From the NCBI GenBank assembly GCA_024711295.1, contig JANJTB010000005.1, positions 1-64,000 on the forward strand: a stretch of DNA of 64,000 bases, written 5' to 3'. The position numbers and the translations under genes were made by a program. The first letter of the stretch is position 1. Each line of letters opens with the position of its first letter. Below, piece by piece: positions 47,707 to 57,150 of this stretch. The notes under the pieces are model-generated. The model was given only the letters and a program-made list of their open reading frames with translations, had not been told where the DNA came from and searched no databases. This DNA is from a bacterium (GTDB lineage: Bacteria > Bacteroidota > Ignavibacteria > Kapaibacteriales > UBA2268).

Positions 47707-50700
47707 TTAATCATTCGCAGGGTAAGTCAGTGTAGCTGAGCTGTTTAGATAAATTTGATATCCCTGTCCCGGAACCAAATTCCCGATATTGTTTATATTA
47801 TATTGTGGAATATATGTTTTACCATCTGCATTTTTGACTAAAACTACTTTATTTTGTGACACTAAAGGTGCCAATGCTGTTACAATGCTCATTGGAGTTT
47901 TTCTTAAATAAGAAATGATGTTCCAACCTGAGTTTAGGTTCATGCTTGTAATTTCGGGTGTAACAAAATCTCCTTCTATAATTAACTCAGAAGCAGTATT
48001 GCAATACACCTGATAACCTTGCTTTATGTTCCAATCACCTATGTTATTGATATTATACTGAGGAATATAAGTTTTACCATCTCCTGCCTTTGCGATTATA
48101 ATTTGATTTTTGATATTTTGAAAAACTGAATCCATTCTCGGAAATACTGGAAGATTATATGAAGAAATGATATTCCAACCTTGTTTAAGGTTTATTCTTA
48201 GAGAATCATAAATTATCGGTATTTGAGAAATGATCGAAAAAGCTTCATTACTAAATTTATCAGGTCCTTGCTGATATCTTACTTTTGTAATCACTTCTTC
48301 AGCTTTTAATGCATCCCAAACAATAATATTATATTTTTCATTATCACTAAATCCATCTTTAATTGGGGTATTCGTGTCATCACCCCAAACTGTAATTTGT
48401 GTATCACTACCATTCCAATAAGTCATGCCCGCGCAATAGTAATTGGAATTTCTAAGGTAGAAAATTCCTATTGCATCACCATTAATGAGATTTCTCCCGT
48501 TTACTTTTGGATTAATGGCTTTTGCTATGCTTATGAGAGAACTTTTTCCGGTGCTGTCTCGGAATGTCCATGTTGGTTTTTCGAGTGCAAATCCTGCAAT
48601 ACCAGAGAAAGCATTTAAATCAACAATACTTGATTCAAGAATGGATTTATTTCCGGATATAAATTTGCTGGTAAATCTTCCGGTAATCAGTGTGTTGTTG
48701 TCCAAATCAGGAGAAATTGATTTAATTTCGCTAATTCCATCGCTTGATTCACTTAAAACCCAATCTATAGAGCCATTTTTTTGCATTTGCAAAAGATAGG
48801 CATTTCTATTGCTACTACCGGCATTTATTAAATTATTGCCTATTGAGAACTGTGATGCTGCAGCCCCTGAAAACTTTAGAAAATCATTTTTATAAAATAA
48901 ATCATAAGCGTAATCATTTGCTGTACTGCCGAATGACTGTGCCCATAAAACATTTCCTAATGTATCGTGCTTCGAAACAAAAATGTCAGTATTGCCATTG
49001 CTAAGTAAGTATTGACTTCCCATTTGCATAAGGCCTCTGAAAGTACCTGACAAATAGATATTTCTATCCTCGTCAGCAGTTACTCCATAGCCGGCCTCCA
49101 AAATATTAGTAGTGCCGAATTTTTTCGCCCATAACCACGAACCTTGTGATGATGTTTTCGCCAGAAATATATCATCATTACCGTTGGTCGAAAATCCTAT
49201 CGAGCCGAATAAAACACTTCCTTCAAAACTTCCAGTAACTAAAACATCACCATTGTTGTCAACATAAATTGAATTTGAACTTTCAAACTGATTACTACCG
49301 GCAGAAAGTGCCCAAATGAAATTGCCATCAAGGTCGAGCTTAGAAACAAAAATATCTTCAAATCCACGTGAATTAAGTTTTGTAGAACCAAAAAACGGAC
49401 CTTTGCTGAAATTTCCTGTTACAAATATATTGTCAGATTTGAAGAAAATCTTTTTTCCCTCATCTGACTCTGTATCTCCAATTCTTCTAGCCCATTGCAG
49501 GTTGAGACCGGAATCAAACTTACTTATGAAAATATCGTTAAAACCGGCTGATGTATCCTTTTTGTTGCCAAATTGTACAATATCTTCAAAATAGCCTGTA
49601 ACATAAATGTTTCCGTTTGTATCAATAGTTAAAGAATTAGCAGCATCATTGCCAATGCCACCCAGACTGATTGCAGATATCCAGGAACCTGCTTTACTGG
49701 ATTTGGCGATAAATATATCGTTTAATCCGACACTTTTCAAAGTATCGTTTCCGAATTTAACTGTTCCATTAAAATATCCGCATACAAAAACATCAGTGTT
49801 TTTATCCTGAATAATTCCGTTGCTTACAACAATATTTGTTACTCCGGCATTACCCTGTATCCAATCCCAACCACCTGATGAACTGATTTTTGCTAAAAGT
49901 AAATCAGATTCTCCTTTGGTTTTTATTGTATCGGTGTTAATGTACGCTTTATCGTAAAAAGTACCCGATATATATGAATATCCACTGGTAGATGTCCAAA
50001 TTCCCAAACCGTCAACCGATGAATTACCTTTAATACTCCTGACCCAGCTCCAGCTTCCTGAGCTTGTAAGTCTTGCAACGAATGAATTTCTTTCGTTGTC
50101 AGAAATAACTTCATTGCTGCCAAACTTGATATTGGAATAATAAAATCCGGTAATATATGCATTCCCTGAGTTATCCATGCTCAATGCAAATGGTTCATCA
50201 TCGCCTGTGCCTGTAGCATTGCGTCCCCAAATCCAATTTCCGTTTCTGTCAATTCTTGCTGCAAAAACATCTCTGTCGGCAGATGTTGGTAGCGTATTTG
50301 ATGCAAAAGTAATGGAATTGGAATAAAAGCCTGAAATAATGGAATTACCACTACCATCAATTGAGATTGCACGTGATTCTTCAGATGCGCTAGAACCAAC
50401 AGATACTGACCATTGCCAGTTAGCATTTGTATCGAGTCTGGCAACAAAAATATCTCTTCCGCCTGCTGAGATTAGAGTATTAGAGCCAAAAGTGGCACTT
50501 GTTGAGAAAAACCCAGTAATTCCAAGAAATGAATAATTAGAATTAAACTTTATCCCATAAGAATCATCAGTACTGTTGCCACCTGCTTTTATGGTCCACC
50601 GCCAATTACCATTTGGATTTAAAGATGTTACAAATACGTCCCTTAAACCATTTGAAGAAAGATTAGTATTCCCGAATGCACAGTTTCCTTCGAAGCTGCC

Positions 50701-51240
50701 TGTGACATAGACATTCCCGTTGTTGTCGCAAATTATTCCATTTCCCCTGTTGAATCCATTTCCACCACTTGTTCTAGCCCATAGCCAATTACCTGTGTTG
50801 CTGAGTTTTGCAATGAAAACTTCGGAATTAGCACTTGCATTGACAGATAAATTACCGAAATAACATGTTGAATAATAATAACCGGTAACAAAGATATTAC
50901 CTGCATTATCACAGGCAATATCTTTTCCGAAATCGGTTGAAACACCACCGGCAGATACTGCCCAATACCAGCCGCCATCTTTATTTATTTTTGCAACAAA
51001 AATATCTCTTCCGCCACGCGAAACAAGTTTACTGTTTCCAAAAGTAATTTCTCCTTCAAAATAACCGGTGTGATACAAATTACCCTGGGAATCTTCGAAT
51101 ATACCGTATGATTGGTCATAATTGGAAAAACCATTTCCGTCTTTTATTATTTCGGGTTTATATAATTCAATAATTTTCTGAGAATACGCTGAATCCAATG
51201 CTGAAAGAAGCAAAAAAAGAAGTATTATATATTTGTACAT
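47707..51240 (-). CDS. SBBP-repeat beta-propeller secreted protein
   Basis: 1177 residues. Signal peptide (cut near DSAYSQ). About fourteen repeats of 50-57 residues (positions about 30-800) with the consensus D-x-x-G-N-x-Y-V-T-G-x-F-x-G-x-x-x-F-G, then DIF-V-A-K-x-x-x-x-G-x-W-x-W-A. This is the SBBP (beta-propeller) type; fourteen could form two seven-bladed or one large propeller. The C-terminal ~260 residues hold two copies of a domain with GWNIIS and GDGKTYIPQYNINNIG (about 1010-1085 and 1095-1165), ending in YPAND. There is no canonical T9SS tail; it may be cell-associated or use another signal. Proteins of this type occur as adhesins or enzymes. The DNA repeats are diverged, which keeps the frame stable. 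Confidence 0.85.
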   Translation of the reverse strand: MYKYIILLFLLLSALDSAYSQKIIELYKPEIIKDGNGFSNYDQSYGIFEDSQGNLYHTGYFEGEITFGNSKLVSRGGRDIFVAKINKDGGWYWAVSAGGVSTDFGKDIACDNAGNIFVTGYYYSTCYFGNLSVNASANSEVFIAKLSNTGNWLWARTSGGNGFNRGNGIICDNNGNVYVTGSFEGNCAFGNTNLSSNGLRDVFVTSLNPNGNWRWTIKAGGNSTDDSYGIKFNSNYSFLGITGFFSTSATFGSNTLISAGGRDIFVARLDTNANWQWSVSVGSSASEESRAISIDGSGNSIISGFYSNSITFASNTLPTSADRDVFAARIDRNGNWIWGRNATGTGDDEPFALSMDNSGNAYITGFYYSNIKFGSNEVISDNERNSFVARLTSSGSWSWVRSIKGNSSVDGLGIWTSTSGYSYISGTFYDKAYINTDTIKTKGESDLLLAKISSSGGWDWIQGNAGVTNIVVSNGIIQDKNTDVFVCGYFNGTVKFGNDTLKSVGLNDIFIAKSSKAGSWISAISLGGIGNDAANSLTIDTNGNIYVTGYFEDIVQFGNKKDTSAGFNDIFISKFDSGLNLQWARRIGDTESDEGKKIFFKSDNIFVTGNFSKGPFFGSTKLNSRGFEDIFVSKLDLDGNFIWALSAGSNQFESSNSIYVDNNGDVLVTGSFEGSVLFGSIGFSTNGNDDIFLAKTSSQGSWLWAKKFGTTNILEAGYGVTADEDRNIYLSGTFRGLMQMGSQYLLSNGNTDIFVSKHDTLGNVLWAQSFGSTANDYAYDLFYKNDFLKFSGAAASQFSIGNNLINAGSSNRNAYLLQMQKNGSIDWVLSESSDGISEIKSISPDLDNNTLITGRFTSKFISGNKSILESSIVDLNAFSGIAGFALEKPTWTFRDSTGKSSLISIAKAINPKVNGRNLINGDAIGIFYLRNSNYYCAGMTYWNGSDTQITVWGDDTNTPIKDGFSDNEKYNIIVWDALKAEEVITKVRYQQGPDKFSNEAFSIISQIPIIYDSLRINLKQGWNIISSYNLPVFPRMDSVFQNIKNQIIIAKAGDGKTYIPQYNINNIGDWNIKQGYQVYCNTASELIIEGDFVTPEITSMNLNSGWNIISYLRKTPMSIVTALAPLVSQNKVVLVKNADGKTYIPQYNINNIGNLVPGQGYQIYLNSSATLTYPAND

Positions 51241-51423
51241 TTATTCAACCTGTTGCAAATAAATTAAGATTAATGTGAACTATCAAAAGTAAGAAAAAAA
51301 ATACTTATAATATAAATTCTGATTGAATTTTTAAATATATTATGATTAAATCATAAGATTAAATATAATAGTTTGTAAAAAATATACGTCTCTAATAAAT
51401 TTACTAAATGTTGAGAGTTATTA

Positions 51424-52641
51424 ATGTTCCCAAGTCTTAATGAGCAAATGGATGTAATAAAGCAAGGAGTAGTGGATTTACTTCCTGAGAGTGAATTAGC
51501 AGAAAAAATAGAAAAATCCATAAAATCAGGCTTACCGCTTAATATTAAGCTCGGTGCCGATCCAAGCCGACCTGATTTGCATATCGGTCATGCAGTTGTA
51601 TTACACAAAATGCGTCAATTTCAAGACCTTGGGCACAGAGCAACGTTGATTATAGGCGATTTTACTGCTATGATTGGTGATCCTACAGGGAAAAGCAAAA
51701 CAAGACCCCAGCTTACTCTTGAAGATACAAAAATCAATGGGCAGTCTTATTTGGAGCAAGCAACGATAATTCTTTTGAAAGAGCGACTACAGGTATTATA
51801 TAATTCAGAATGGTTGAATGCTATGAATTTTGTAGATGTAGTAAAATTAGCCTCAAACTATACAGTTGCTCAGATGTTGGAGCGTGATGACTTCAGCAAC
51901 AGGTATAAAACCGGGGTCCCGATTAGTATTCATGAATTTCTTTACCCTTTGGCTCAAGGAATGGACTCTGTCGTTATCAAATCAGATGTCGAACTCGGTG
52001 GTACTGACCAGAAGTTTAATTTGCTTGTAGGTAGGGAGCTTCAAAAACAATATGGGATAGATGCACAGTGCATACTAACGATGCCAATACTCGAGGGTAC
52101 TGATGGAGTTCAGAAAATGTCAAAATCGCTAGATAATTATATCGCCTTGACAGATTCACCAAAGGAAATGTTTGGTAAAACCATGTCAATACCTGACAAT
52201 TTAATTTCAAGATATATGAGATATGCAGGATTTTTCGATGAATCCTATATCGCAAAAATTGATGAAGGGCTAAAAGACGGAACAGTTCATCCAAGGAATG
52301 CAAAAGTTGAAACTGCTATGAAAATTGTTGAGATTTACCATAGCAAAGTTATGGCTCAATCTGCTTTTGATGAATTTGAGAGAATATTTGTTAACAAGGA
52401 TATCCCTGATATTATTGATGAATTAGAGCTTGATCTCAGCGAACCGTCAATTCAACTTTCCGATTTATTAGTCTCAGCTGAACTAGCATCATCAAAAAAA
52501 GAATCCAGAAGGTTAATCGAACAGGGTGGAGTAATGATAGCAGGAGAGAAAATTACCGACCCATTTGCAAAAATAGACATTAGCGAGAAAAAGTTGCTAA
52601 AAGTAGGTAAGAGAAAATTCGTTTACGTAAAAGCAAAATAG
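51424..52641 (+). CDS. tyrS: Tyrosyl-tRNA synthetase
   Basis: Charges tRNA-Tyr. 405 residues. Class I signatures HIGH at 53-56 and KMSKS at 231-235. The opening KLGADPSRPDLHIGHAVVLH and GDPTGKSKTR mark the TyrZ-like subgroup. A C-terminal S4 RNA-binding domain (LVSAELASSKKESRRLIEQGGVMI) is present. ATG at 51424; no strong ribosome site. Its stop abuts the convergent exonuclease gene without spacing. Confidence 0.97.
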   Translation: MFPSLNEQMDVIKQGVVDLLPESELAEKIEKSIKSGLPLNIKLGADPSRPDLHIGHAVVLHKMRQFQDLGHRATLIIGDFTAMIGDPTGKSKTRPQLTLEDTKINGQSYLEQATIILLKERLQVLYNSEWLNAMNFVDVVKLASNYTVAQMLERDDFSNRYKTGVPISIHEFLYPLAQGMDSVVIKSDVELGGTDQKFNLLVGRELQKQYGIDAQCILTMPILEGTDGVQKMSKSLDNYIALTDSPKEMFGKTMSIPDNLISRYMRYAGFFDESYIAKIDEGLKDGTVHPRNAKVETAMKIVEIYHSKVMAQSAFDEFERIFVNKDIPDIIDELELDLSEPSIQLSDLLVSAELASSKKESRRLIEQGGVMIAGEKITDPFAKIDISEKKLLKVGKRKFVYVKAK

Positions 52642-53907
52642 TTAATAGTATTCATACTCATCATCAAACCTTTTTGTCATTTCGTAGGCTTTGAGAATGT
52701 TAGTTCTCAAAGCTTTCGAAATGTACTCTAAATCGTAGCTTTCTGGTTTAATGATAATGCCGAAGTCATTTTGCATATCTATCCAACGCCTAATCACTTT
52801 TAATTCGTTGTTATAAATTTGATTATCATTTTTTTGAGAATAAATATCAGATATTCTTTTAGAAATTGCCTCTAAATTCTGCTTAAGACCTACGGATTGC
52901 TGCAAAAGAAGCTTACCGGCTTTGATTACATAAACGTCAACTGCTTTGGTATTATGGTCCACTGCCTGAAAATACAAAAAGTCATAATCAGACTCTGTTA
53001 TATCATTACCATTGTATGGCTCGAACAAGCTTAAATTACTCTTACTTTCCTCAATTAACTGCTGTCTGAGTATCATAGCCGACAATTCAGAATCAGTTGT
53101 TTGAAAATCAACTTTATTTATTTTGGAACTAAGCTCAAAAATAAATTTTGATGATATATGATGTGAATTAAAGAATGACTTGATTTTTGTATTCAAATTG
53201 AATGAAAAATCCCAATATATCATTTTACCATCATCATCAAAGCACTTAAATACACCAGGTTGGTATGGTACTTCATCAAAGTTTAAATTGATTCTCTTAG
53301 TTACTTCATTGGGCACTTTATAATTCATAACAGGTTTATTCTGAAATGCTAGTATTTCGGATAAGGTCTGTACCTTGTGCTCTGTCTCGGCCAAATGAAG
53401 CATTTCGATAAAAGAGATAGCTGTGGCTTTTGCATCAATCAAAGCTCTGTGACGATTACGAAGGTGAATCCCAAAATACTCACTCATATCACCGACGTTC
53501 TTTTTTACATCCCTTGGAAGCAACTTTCTCGCAAGCTTAAGTGAGCATAATTGCGGCAGCTCCAGTTTTTTGGTGTTTCTTCTGAACAAATTGCTTACAA
53601 ACCCGAAATCGAAGGATACGTTATGCGCCACAAATACTGCATTATCCTGCTTGAATATCTTAACCAGTATATCAATAACCTGAAATTCTTCAGGGGCAGA
53701 AGAAACCATCTGCTGAGTAATACCTGTCATCTTAGCTATATAAGATGGTATCTCCTTGTGAGGATTAACTAAAGTTGAGTATTGAGAAATCATTTCTCCA
53801 TTTCGCACAGTCACGCAGGCAATTTCAGTTATCCTGTCTTTGCTTGGGTTAGAGCCCGTTGTTTCGACGTCTGTTACTATATATGTAGTATTGTCTGAGG
53901 TCAACAT
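52642..53907 (-). CDS. DnaQ-like exonuclease fused to a degenerate GIY-YIG/UvrC-like domain
   Basis: 421 residues. Residues 1-175 are a DEDDh 3'-5' exonuclease: DVETTGSNPSKD (motif I), HNVSFDFGFVSNLF (II) and HRALIDAKATAISF (III, HxAxxD). From about 215: PGVFKCFDDDGKMIYWDFSFNLNTKIKSFFNSH, aligning with GVYLF...VLYVGKA-LR-RV-SYF of UvrC-type GIY-YIG domains, then VDFQTTDSELSAMILRQQLIEE. The catalytic Tyr-x-Gly-Lys region is replaced by YWDF and the Arg is missing, so this half probably binds rather than cuts. DnaQ-GIY-YIG fusions (Cho-like) occur in FCB and other bacteria for DNA repair. It is convergent with tyrS, and its start is only 3 bases after the next minus gene. Confidence 0.88.
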   Translation of the reverse strand: MLTSDNTTYIVTDVETTGSNPSKDRITEIACVTVRNGEMISQYSTLVNPHKEIPSYIAKMTGITQQMVSSAPEEFQVIDILVKIFKQDNAVFVAHNVSFDFGFVSNLFRRNTKKLELPQLCSLKLARKLLPRDVKKNVGDMSEYFGIHLRNRHRALIDAKATAISFIEMLHLAETEHKVQTLSEILAFQNKPVMNYKVPNEVTKRINLNFDEVPYQPGVFKCFDDDGKMIYWDFSFNLNTKIKSFFNSHHISSKFIFELSSKINKVDFQTTDSELSAMILRQQLIEESKSNLSLFEPYNGNDITESDYDFLYFQAVDHNTKAVDVYVIKAGKLLLQQSVGLKQNLEAISKRISDIYSQKNDNQIYNNELKVIRRWIDMQNDFGIIIKPESYDLEYISKALRTNILKAYEMTKRFDDEYEYY

Positions 53908-53909
53908 AA

Positions 53910-54536
53910 TTAAGACTTGTGTGTAAATGATTCAATAGTGTGTAATAAACTTGACAGTTTTGTGGTGGAATCGAAGTGATAAACATTCAAACCGGCAGAT
54001 TTTGCACCATCAATATTAATTAAAGAATCGTCAATAAATAAGCATTTATTTGGGTTTATGTCCAAATCTCTGCATACAAAATCGTAAATTTCAATGTCCG
54101 GTTTTCGCATTCGCATCTCGAAAGAGAAATATACCTTGTAAAATTCGCTGAATAACTCGCTTACATGGGGTTTAAAACATCGGTAATGAATTGAATTGGT
54201 ATTGCTAAGTAATACTAATTTATATATTTTACGTAAATTCTTTACAGTTTGTATTGCATCAGGCTTAAGCTTAATAATCATGGCATTCCATGCATCGTCA
54301 ATTTCATCGTCAGAAGCATTTAATTGGAAATTATCCCGAAGAAACTCACGAAAATCATTTTCTGACATCAAGCCCTTCTCAAACAAGTCAGGTAAGCTTA
54401 ACACCTGATTTAACTGCAAGTTCAAAAGCTTGGCAGGCATTTTTGAAAATTTTGCAAGTGCTTGTGTTGTATTGAAATAATCAATATCGTATAAGACACC
54501 ACCAAAATCGAATATTATAGCTTCAATCATTTGCAT
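53910..54536 (-). CDS. HAD-IA family hydrolase
   Basis: 208 residues. MIEAIIFDFGGVLYDID (motif I with Phe-Asp-Phe-Gly-Gly-Val), YKLVLLSNTNSIH (motif II), MRKPDIEIYDFV (motif III Lys) and CLFIDDSLINIDGAKSAGL (motif IV). A small helical cap lies in between. This is the haloacid-dehalogenase-like phosphatase group; substrate unknown. Start ATG 54536 or 54530. It follows the rsmB-like gene with a 35-base gap and precedes the exonuclease by 2, suggesting one operon. Confidence 0.88.
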   Translation of the reverse strand: MQMIEAIIFDFGGVLYDIDYFNTTQALAKFSKMPAKLLNLQLNQVLSLPDLFEKGLMSENDFREFLRDNFQLNASDDEIDDAWNAMIIKLKPDAIQTVKNLRKIYKLVLLSNTNSIHYRCFKPHVSELFSEFYKVYFSFEMRMRKPDIEIYDFVCRDLDINPNKCLFIDDSLINIDGAKSAGLNVYHFDSTTKLSSLLHTIESFTHKS

Positions 54537-54571
54537 TTAACTTTTTATTGAATACCCCTAAAATTAGACGA

Positions 54572-55984
54572 TTACTTTATCCTTTTAATACGTGCCATAA
54601 AGAAACCATCAGTTCCATGAACATTTGGATATAAGTTCAGGCAAAAATCACCGTCTTTCAGTCCGTCAACCTTAATATTATGTAAATCAAGCACATCCGA
54701 TATGGAATCAGGAGCATAATCGGGATTATTCTTTAAAAAAGAATTAATAGTATTCTGATTTTCGGTTGAATGAACAGAACAAGTGGCATATACCAAAACA
54801 CCATTCAACTTAAGGTATTTTGCATAATGCTCAATAATTTCCAGTTGCTTTTGGTGCATTTTGTCAACTTGCTTCACGTTAATTCTGAATTTTTTCAAAG
54901 GATCTCTTCTGATAGTACCCAAGCCTGTGCAAGGTGCATCAATCAACATAAAGTCGAACCTAGAATTAGCAAAATTCTTTTCTAAACTTTTGTGATCCAT
55001 AGATTTAATGTGCATGACAGTAATGTTATCTTTGTGATATTTATATAGTCTTTTACGGAATTCATTAATTCTGGGGTAATCAATGTCAGCGGCTACTAAA
55101 TCGCAATTGTCATCACACAAGTCTGAGATATGCAAAGACTTACCACCTGCTCCGGCACATGCATCAAGTACATCAGAGTTCTTTGATGCATTTAAAACAT
55201 AAGCAATTAGCTGGCTTCCCTCGTCCTGCACTTCAAACATTCCCTGACGATATTCATCACTATCATCTATCTTTGCACGTTTTTCTAAAATGATGCAATT
55301 TGGAACCAATTTAGAAAAATGAAATGGTATATCTTTGCTATTTAAAAGCTTTACAATTGACTCGGTATAAGAGTTGTCTGTTATTCTGATACAAGGATTT
55401 GCTGGCTTATTAACTGAACATGCAAAATCAACAGGTGATATGCCCTGTGTTACTAAATCATCTGTAATCCATTCAGGTATTGAATATAAAGTGTTAAAAC
55501 TTGGGCTTGTACTCTGTTTTTCACTATACATCTTTCTGATATTACTTATCACGCTTTGTGACTTGCCAATCCATTCTGTAATTGAGTCATCATTAATAAG
55601 CCGGTTGGCAATAATATAAGGTAGAATTAATTGATCTAAAATTGACTCCTTATTAGGATAAATCTTTGATAATAGATGAGATGAACAATAGTCAATGCCA
55701 AAATCACTTTCCAATGTGAGTAATAATAGTGCAATAATCTGCAAATGGTATTCATCTTCAAAAGATTGATCAATCTCACTGAAAATTTGAGTCTTAGACC
55801 ATTCGATCAATGATTGATTTCTGAAATAGGCAAATAAAGACTCAGAAATGAATTGGCGCTCTTTACTACCAATATACTTTCTTTGTCTCAATAATTGAGA
55901 TAAAATTAAATCTGTAGGCTGTGATGATTTAGCAGCTATTTTGATAATATCTGATAAGTTCTGGACTAATTTGTCGAATGTCAT
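54572..55984 (-). CDS. RsmB/NOP-type RNA (cytosine-C5) methyltransferase
   Basis: 470 residues. The N-terminal region (1-150) resembles NusB-like RsmB helical domains but is diverged. The MTase domain (about 230-470) has the motif FEVQDEGSQLIAYVLNASKN, SAM loop DACAGAGGKSLHI, MLIDAPCTGLGTIRRDP (catalytic Cys-containing PC motif) and VLVYATCSVHSTENQ (second Cys). It methylates cytosine in rRNA, probably 16S C967 by analogy with RsmB, but the exact site is not certain. Head of a three-gene minus-strand unit. Confidence 0.92.
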   Translation of the reverse strand: MTFDKLVQNLSDIIKIAAKSSQPTDLILSQLLRQRKYIGSKERQFISESLFAYFRNQSLIEWSKTQIFSEIDQSFEDEYHLQIIALLLLTLESDFGIDYCSSHLLSKIYPNKESILDQLILPYIIANRLINDDSITEWIGKSQSVISNIRKMYSEKQSTSPSFNTLYSIPEWITDDLVTQGISPVDFACSVNKPANPCIRITDNSYTESIVKLLNSKDIPFHFSKLVPNCIILEKRAKIDDSDEYRQGMFEVQDEGSQLIAYVLNASKNSDVLDACAGAGGKSLHISDLCDDNCDLVAADIDYPRINEFRKRLYKYHKDNITVMHIKSMDHKSLEKNFANSRFDFMLIDAPCTGLGTIRRDPLKKFRINVKQVDKMHQKQLEIIEHYAKYLKLNGVLVYATCSVHSTENQNTINSFLKNNPDYAPDSISDVLDLHNIKVDGLKDGDFCLNLYPNVHGTDGFFMARIKRIK

Positions 55985-56483
55985 AGTTGATAAATATTTT
56001 AAACTATAATATAAAATGTTACGATAATACTTTTAATAATTATAAAAATACAAAAATAAATTTGTTTATTATCAAAAAAGCAATTACTTTTATAATGCAG
56101 TAATAAAGAGAATTCTTGAATTATTTAATCGGAATGCACACAAAAATCAAATCAAAGCGAATACAATCAGCCCTAAAAGCCCGATTATCGGGAGGTTTGA
56201 GATTTTGTATATAGTGCAATTTTGATAGTTAATATATTCAATTAGCTACTTATTTTCATGTTTTTTGCCAAATTTTTGGCTTAAAAGTAATGAAAATAAA
56301 AACTAATTTGATTATTATTGATAAATGTTGTAATTTAGTTTGTTATATTATTGCAAAATCGAAAAAAGTAGATTTTAGATTCGGTGTGTCATATATTGGC
56401 ATATTTTTTGCATAGTAATTTTCGTTATAGTGTACTTTGAATAGAATATTAATGTATATATTTAGTTAATTTAGGAGTTTTGT
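55985..56483. other. Intergenic region without a gene
   Basis: About 500 very AT-rich bases upstream of the T9SS protein gene. I see no reading frame worth reporting. A short hairpin CCCGA-TTA-TCGGG lies at 56180-56192, without a T tract. The stretch likely contains the promoter(s) for 56484 and 57151, and the promoter of the minus-strand rsmB unit. Confidence 0.5.
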
Positions 56484-57086
56484 ATGAAGAAATCTTTAAC
56501 TTTGCTTGTGGTGTCGGTATTGATTACCGGGCTATTTGCAGTGAGTGCATCAGCACAGAACACCAAGCTTGTTAAATCAGTAATCGGTGCCGGTGGTACT
56601 GTAGCCGGAAAAACTGTCGGTTCGACATCTGATTACGAGCTTAACGGAGTTACCGGTCAGGCAGTCATTGAGACAAAAGCCGACCAAACCCCGGGTTCGG
56701 GCTCTTACAATTTACACCAAGGTTTTTGGACACCTGATGGTTCTGATATAACCAGTGTAGATGATGATGTAGTAGCATCTGGAAGAGCTATTTTTAATTA
56801 TCCAAACCCTGTCAGAAATAATACTACTATAGAGTATAATCTTGACAATTCTGCTTATGTTACGCTCCGTATCTATGATATGGTTGGTAACGAAATCAAA
56901 GTATTGCAAGATGGATTTCAGTCAGCAGGTGCTCAAAGAATTGAGTGGAACACCAAAAATGATTTCGGTGTTGAAGTAGGAGCCGGCTCTTACTTATATG
57001 AATTACAAGTTCGTTCAGCTGCTGTTGCCGGTAGTGGCTCGTTTGATACTTACAGCCTTCGTAATGTTATGGTTGTAGTAAGATAA
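56484..57086 (+). CDS. Small secreted protein with T9SS/FlgD-like C-terminal domain
   Basis: 200 residues. Signal peptide (ending VSASAQ), a Gly/Thr-rich N-terminal region (KSVIGAGGTVAGKTVGSTSDYELNGVTGQAV ... YNLHQGFWTP, about 25-87), then a T9SS/FlgD-like sorting domain (FNYPNPVRNNTTIEYNL ... YVTLRIYDMVGNEIKVL ... GSYLYELQV). The N-terminal motif TGQAVIET..GSYNLHQGFW is a known short module of surface proteins in this group. The start follows TAGGAG by 8 bases. 64 bases before the giant gene, so likely co-expressed and perhaps a partner on the surface. Confidence 0.8.
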   Translation: MKKSLTLLVVSVLITGLFAVSASAQNTKLVKSVIGAGGTVAGKTVGSTSDYELNGVTGQAVIETKADQTPGSGSYNLHQGFWTPDGSDITSVDDDVVASGRAIFNYPNPVRNNTTIEYNLDNSAYVTLRIYDMVGNEIKVLQDGFQSAGAQRIEWNTKNDFGVEVGAGSYLYELQVRSAAVAGSGSFDTYSLRNVMVVVR

Positions 57087-57150
57087 TATTAGAAAATTAG
57101 GTTTATTAATAAATGTATATTTTGTGTAACAACATCCAGGAGTTATTGTA

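Noticed and set aside
55985-56483. A non-coding RNA in the 500-base gap
   Set aside because: Only a 5-bp hairpin at 56180-56192 without a T tract is visible; no structure or repeat supports an RNA gene.
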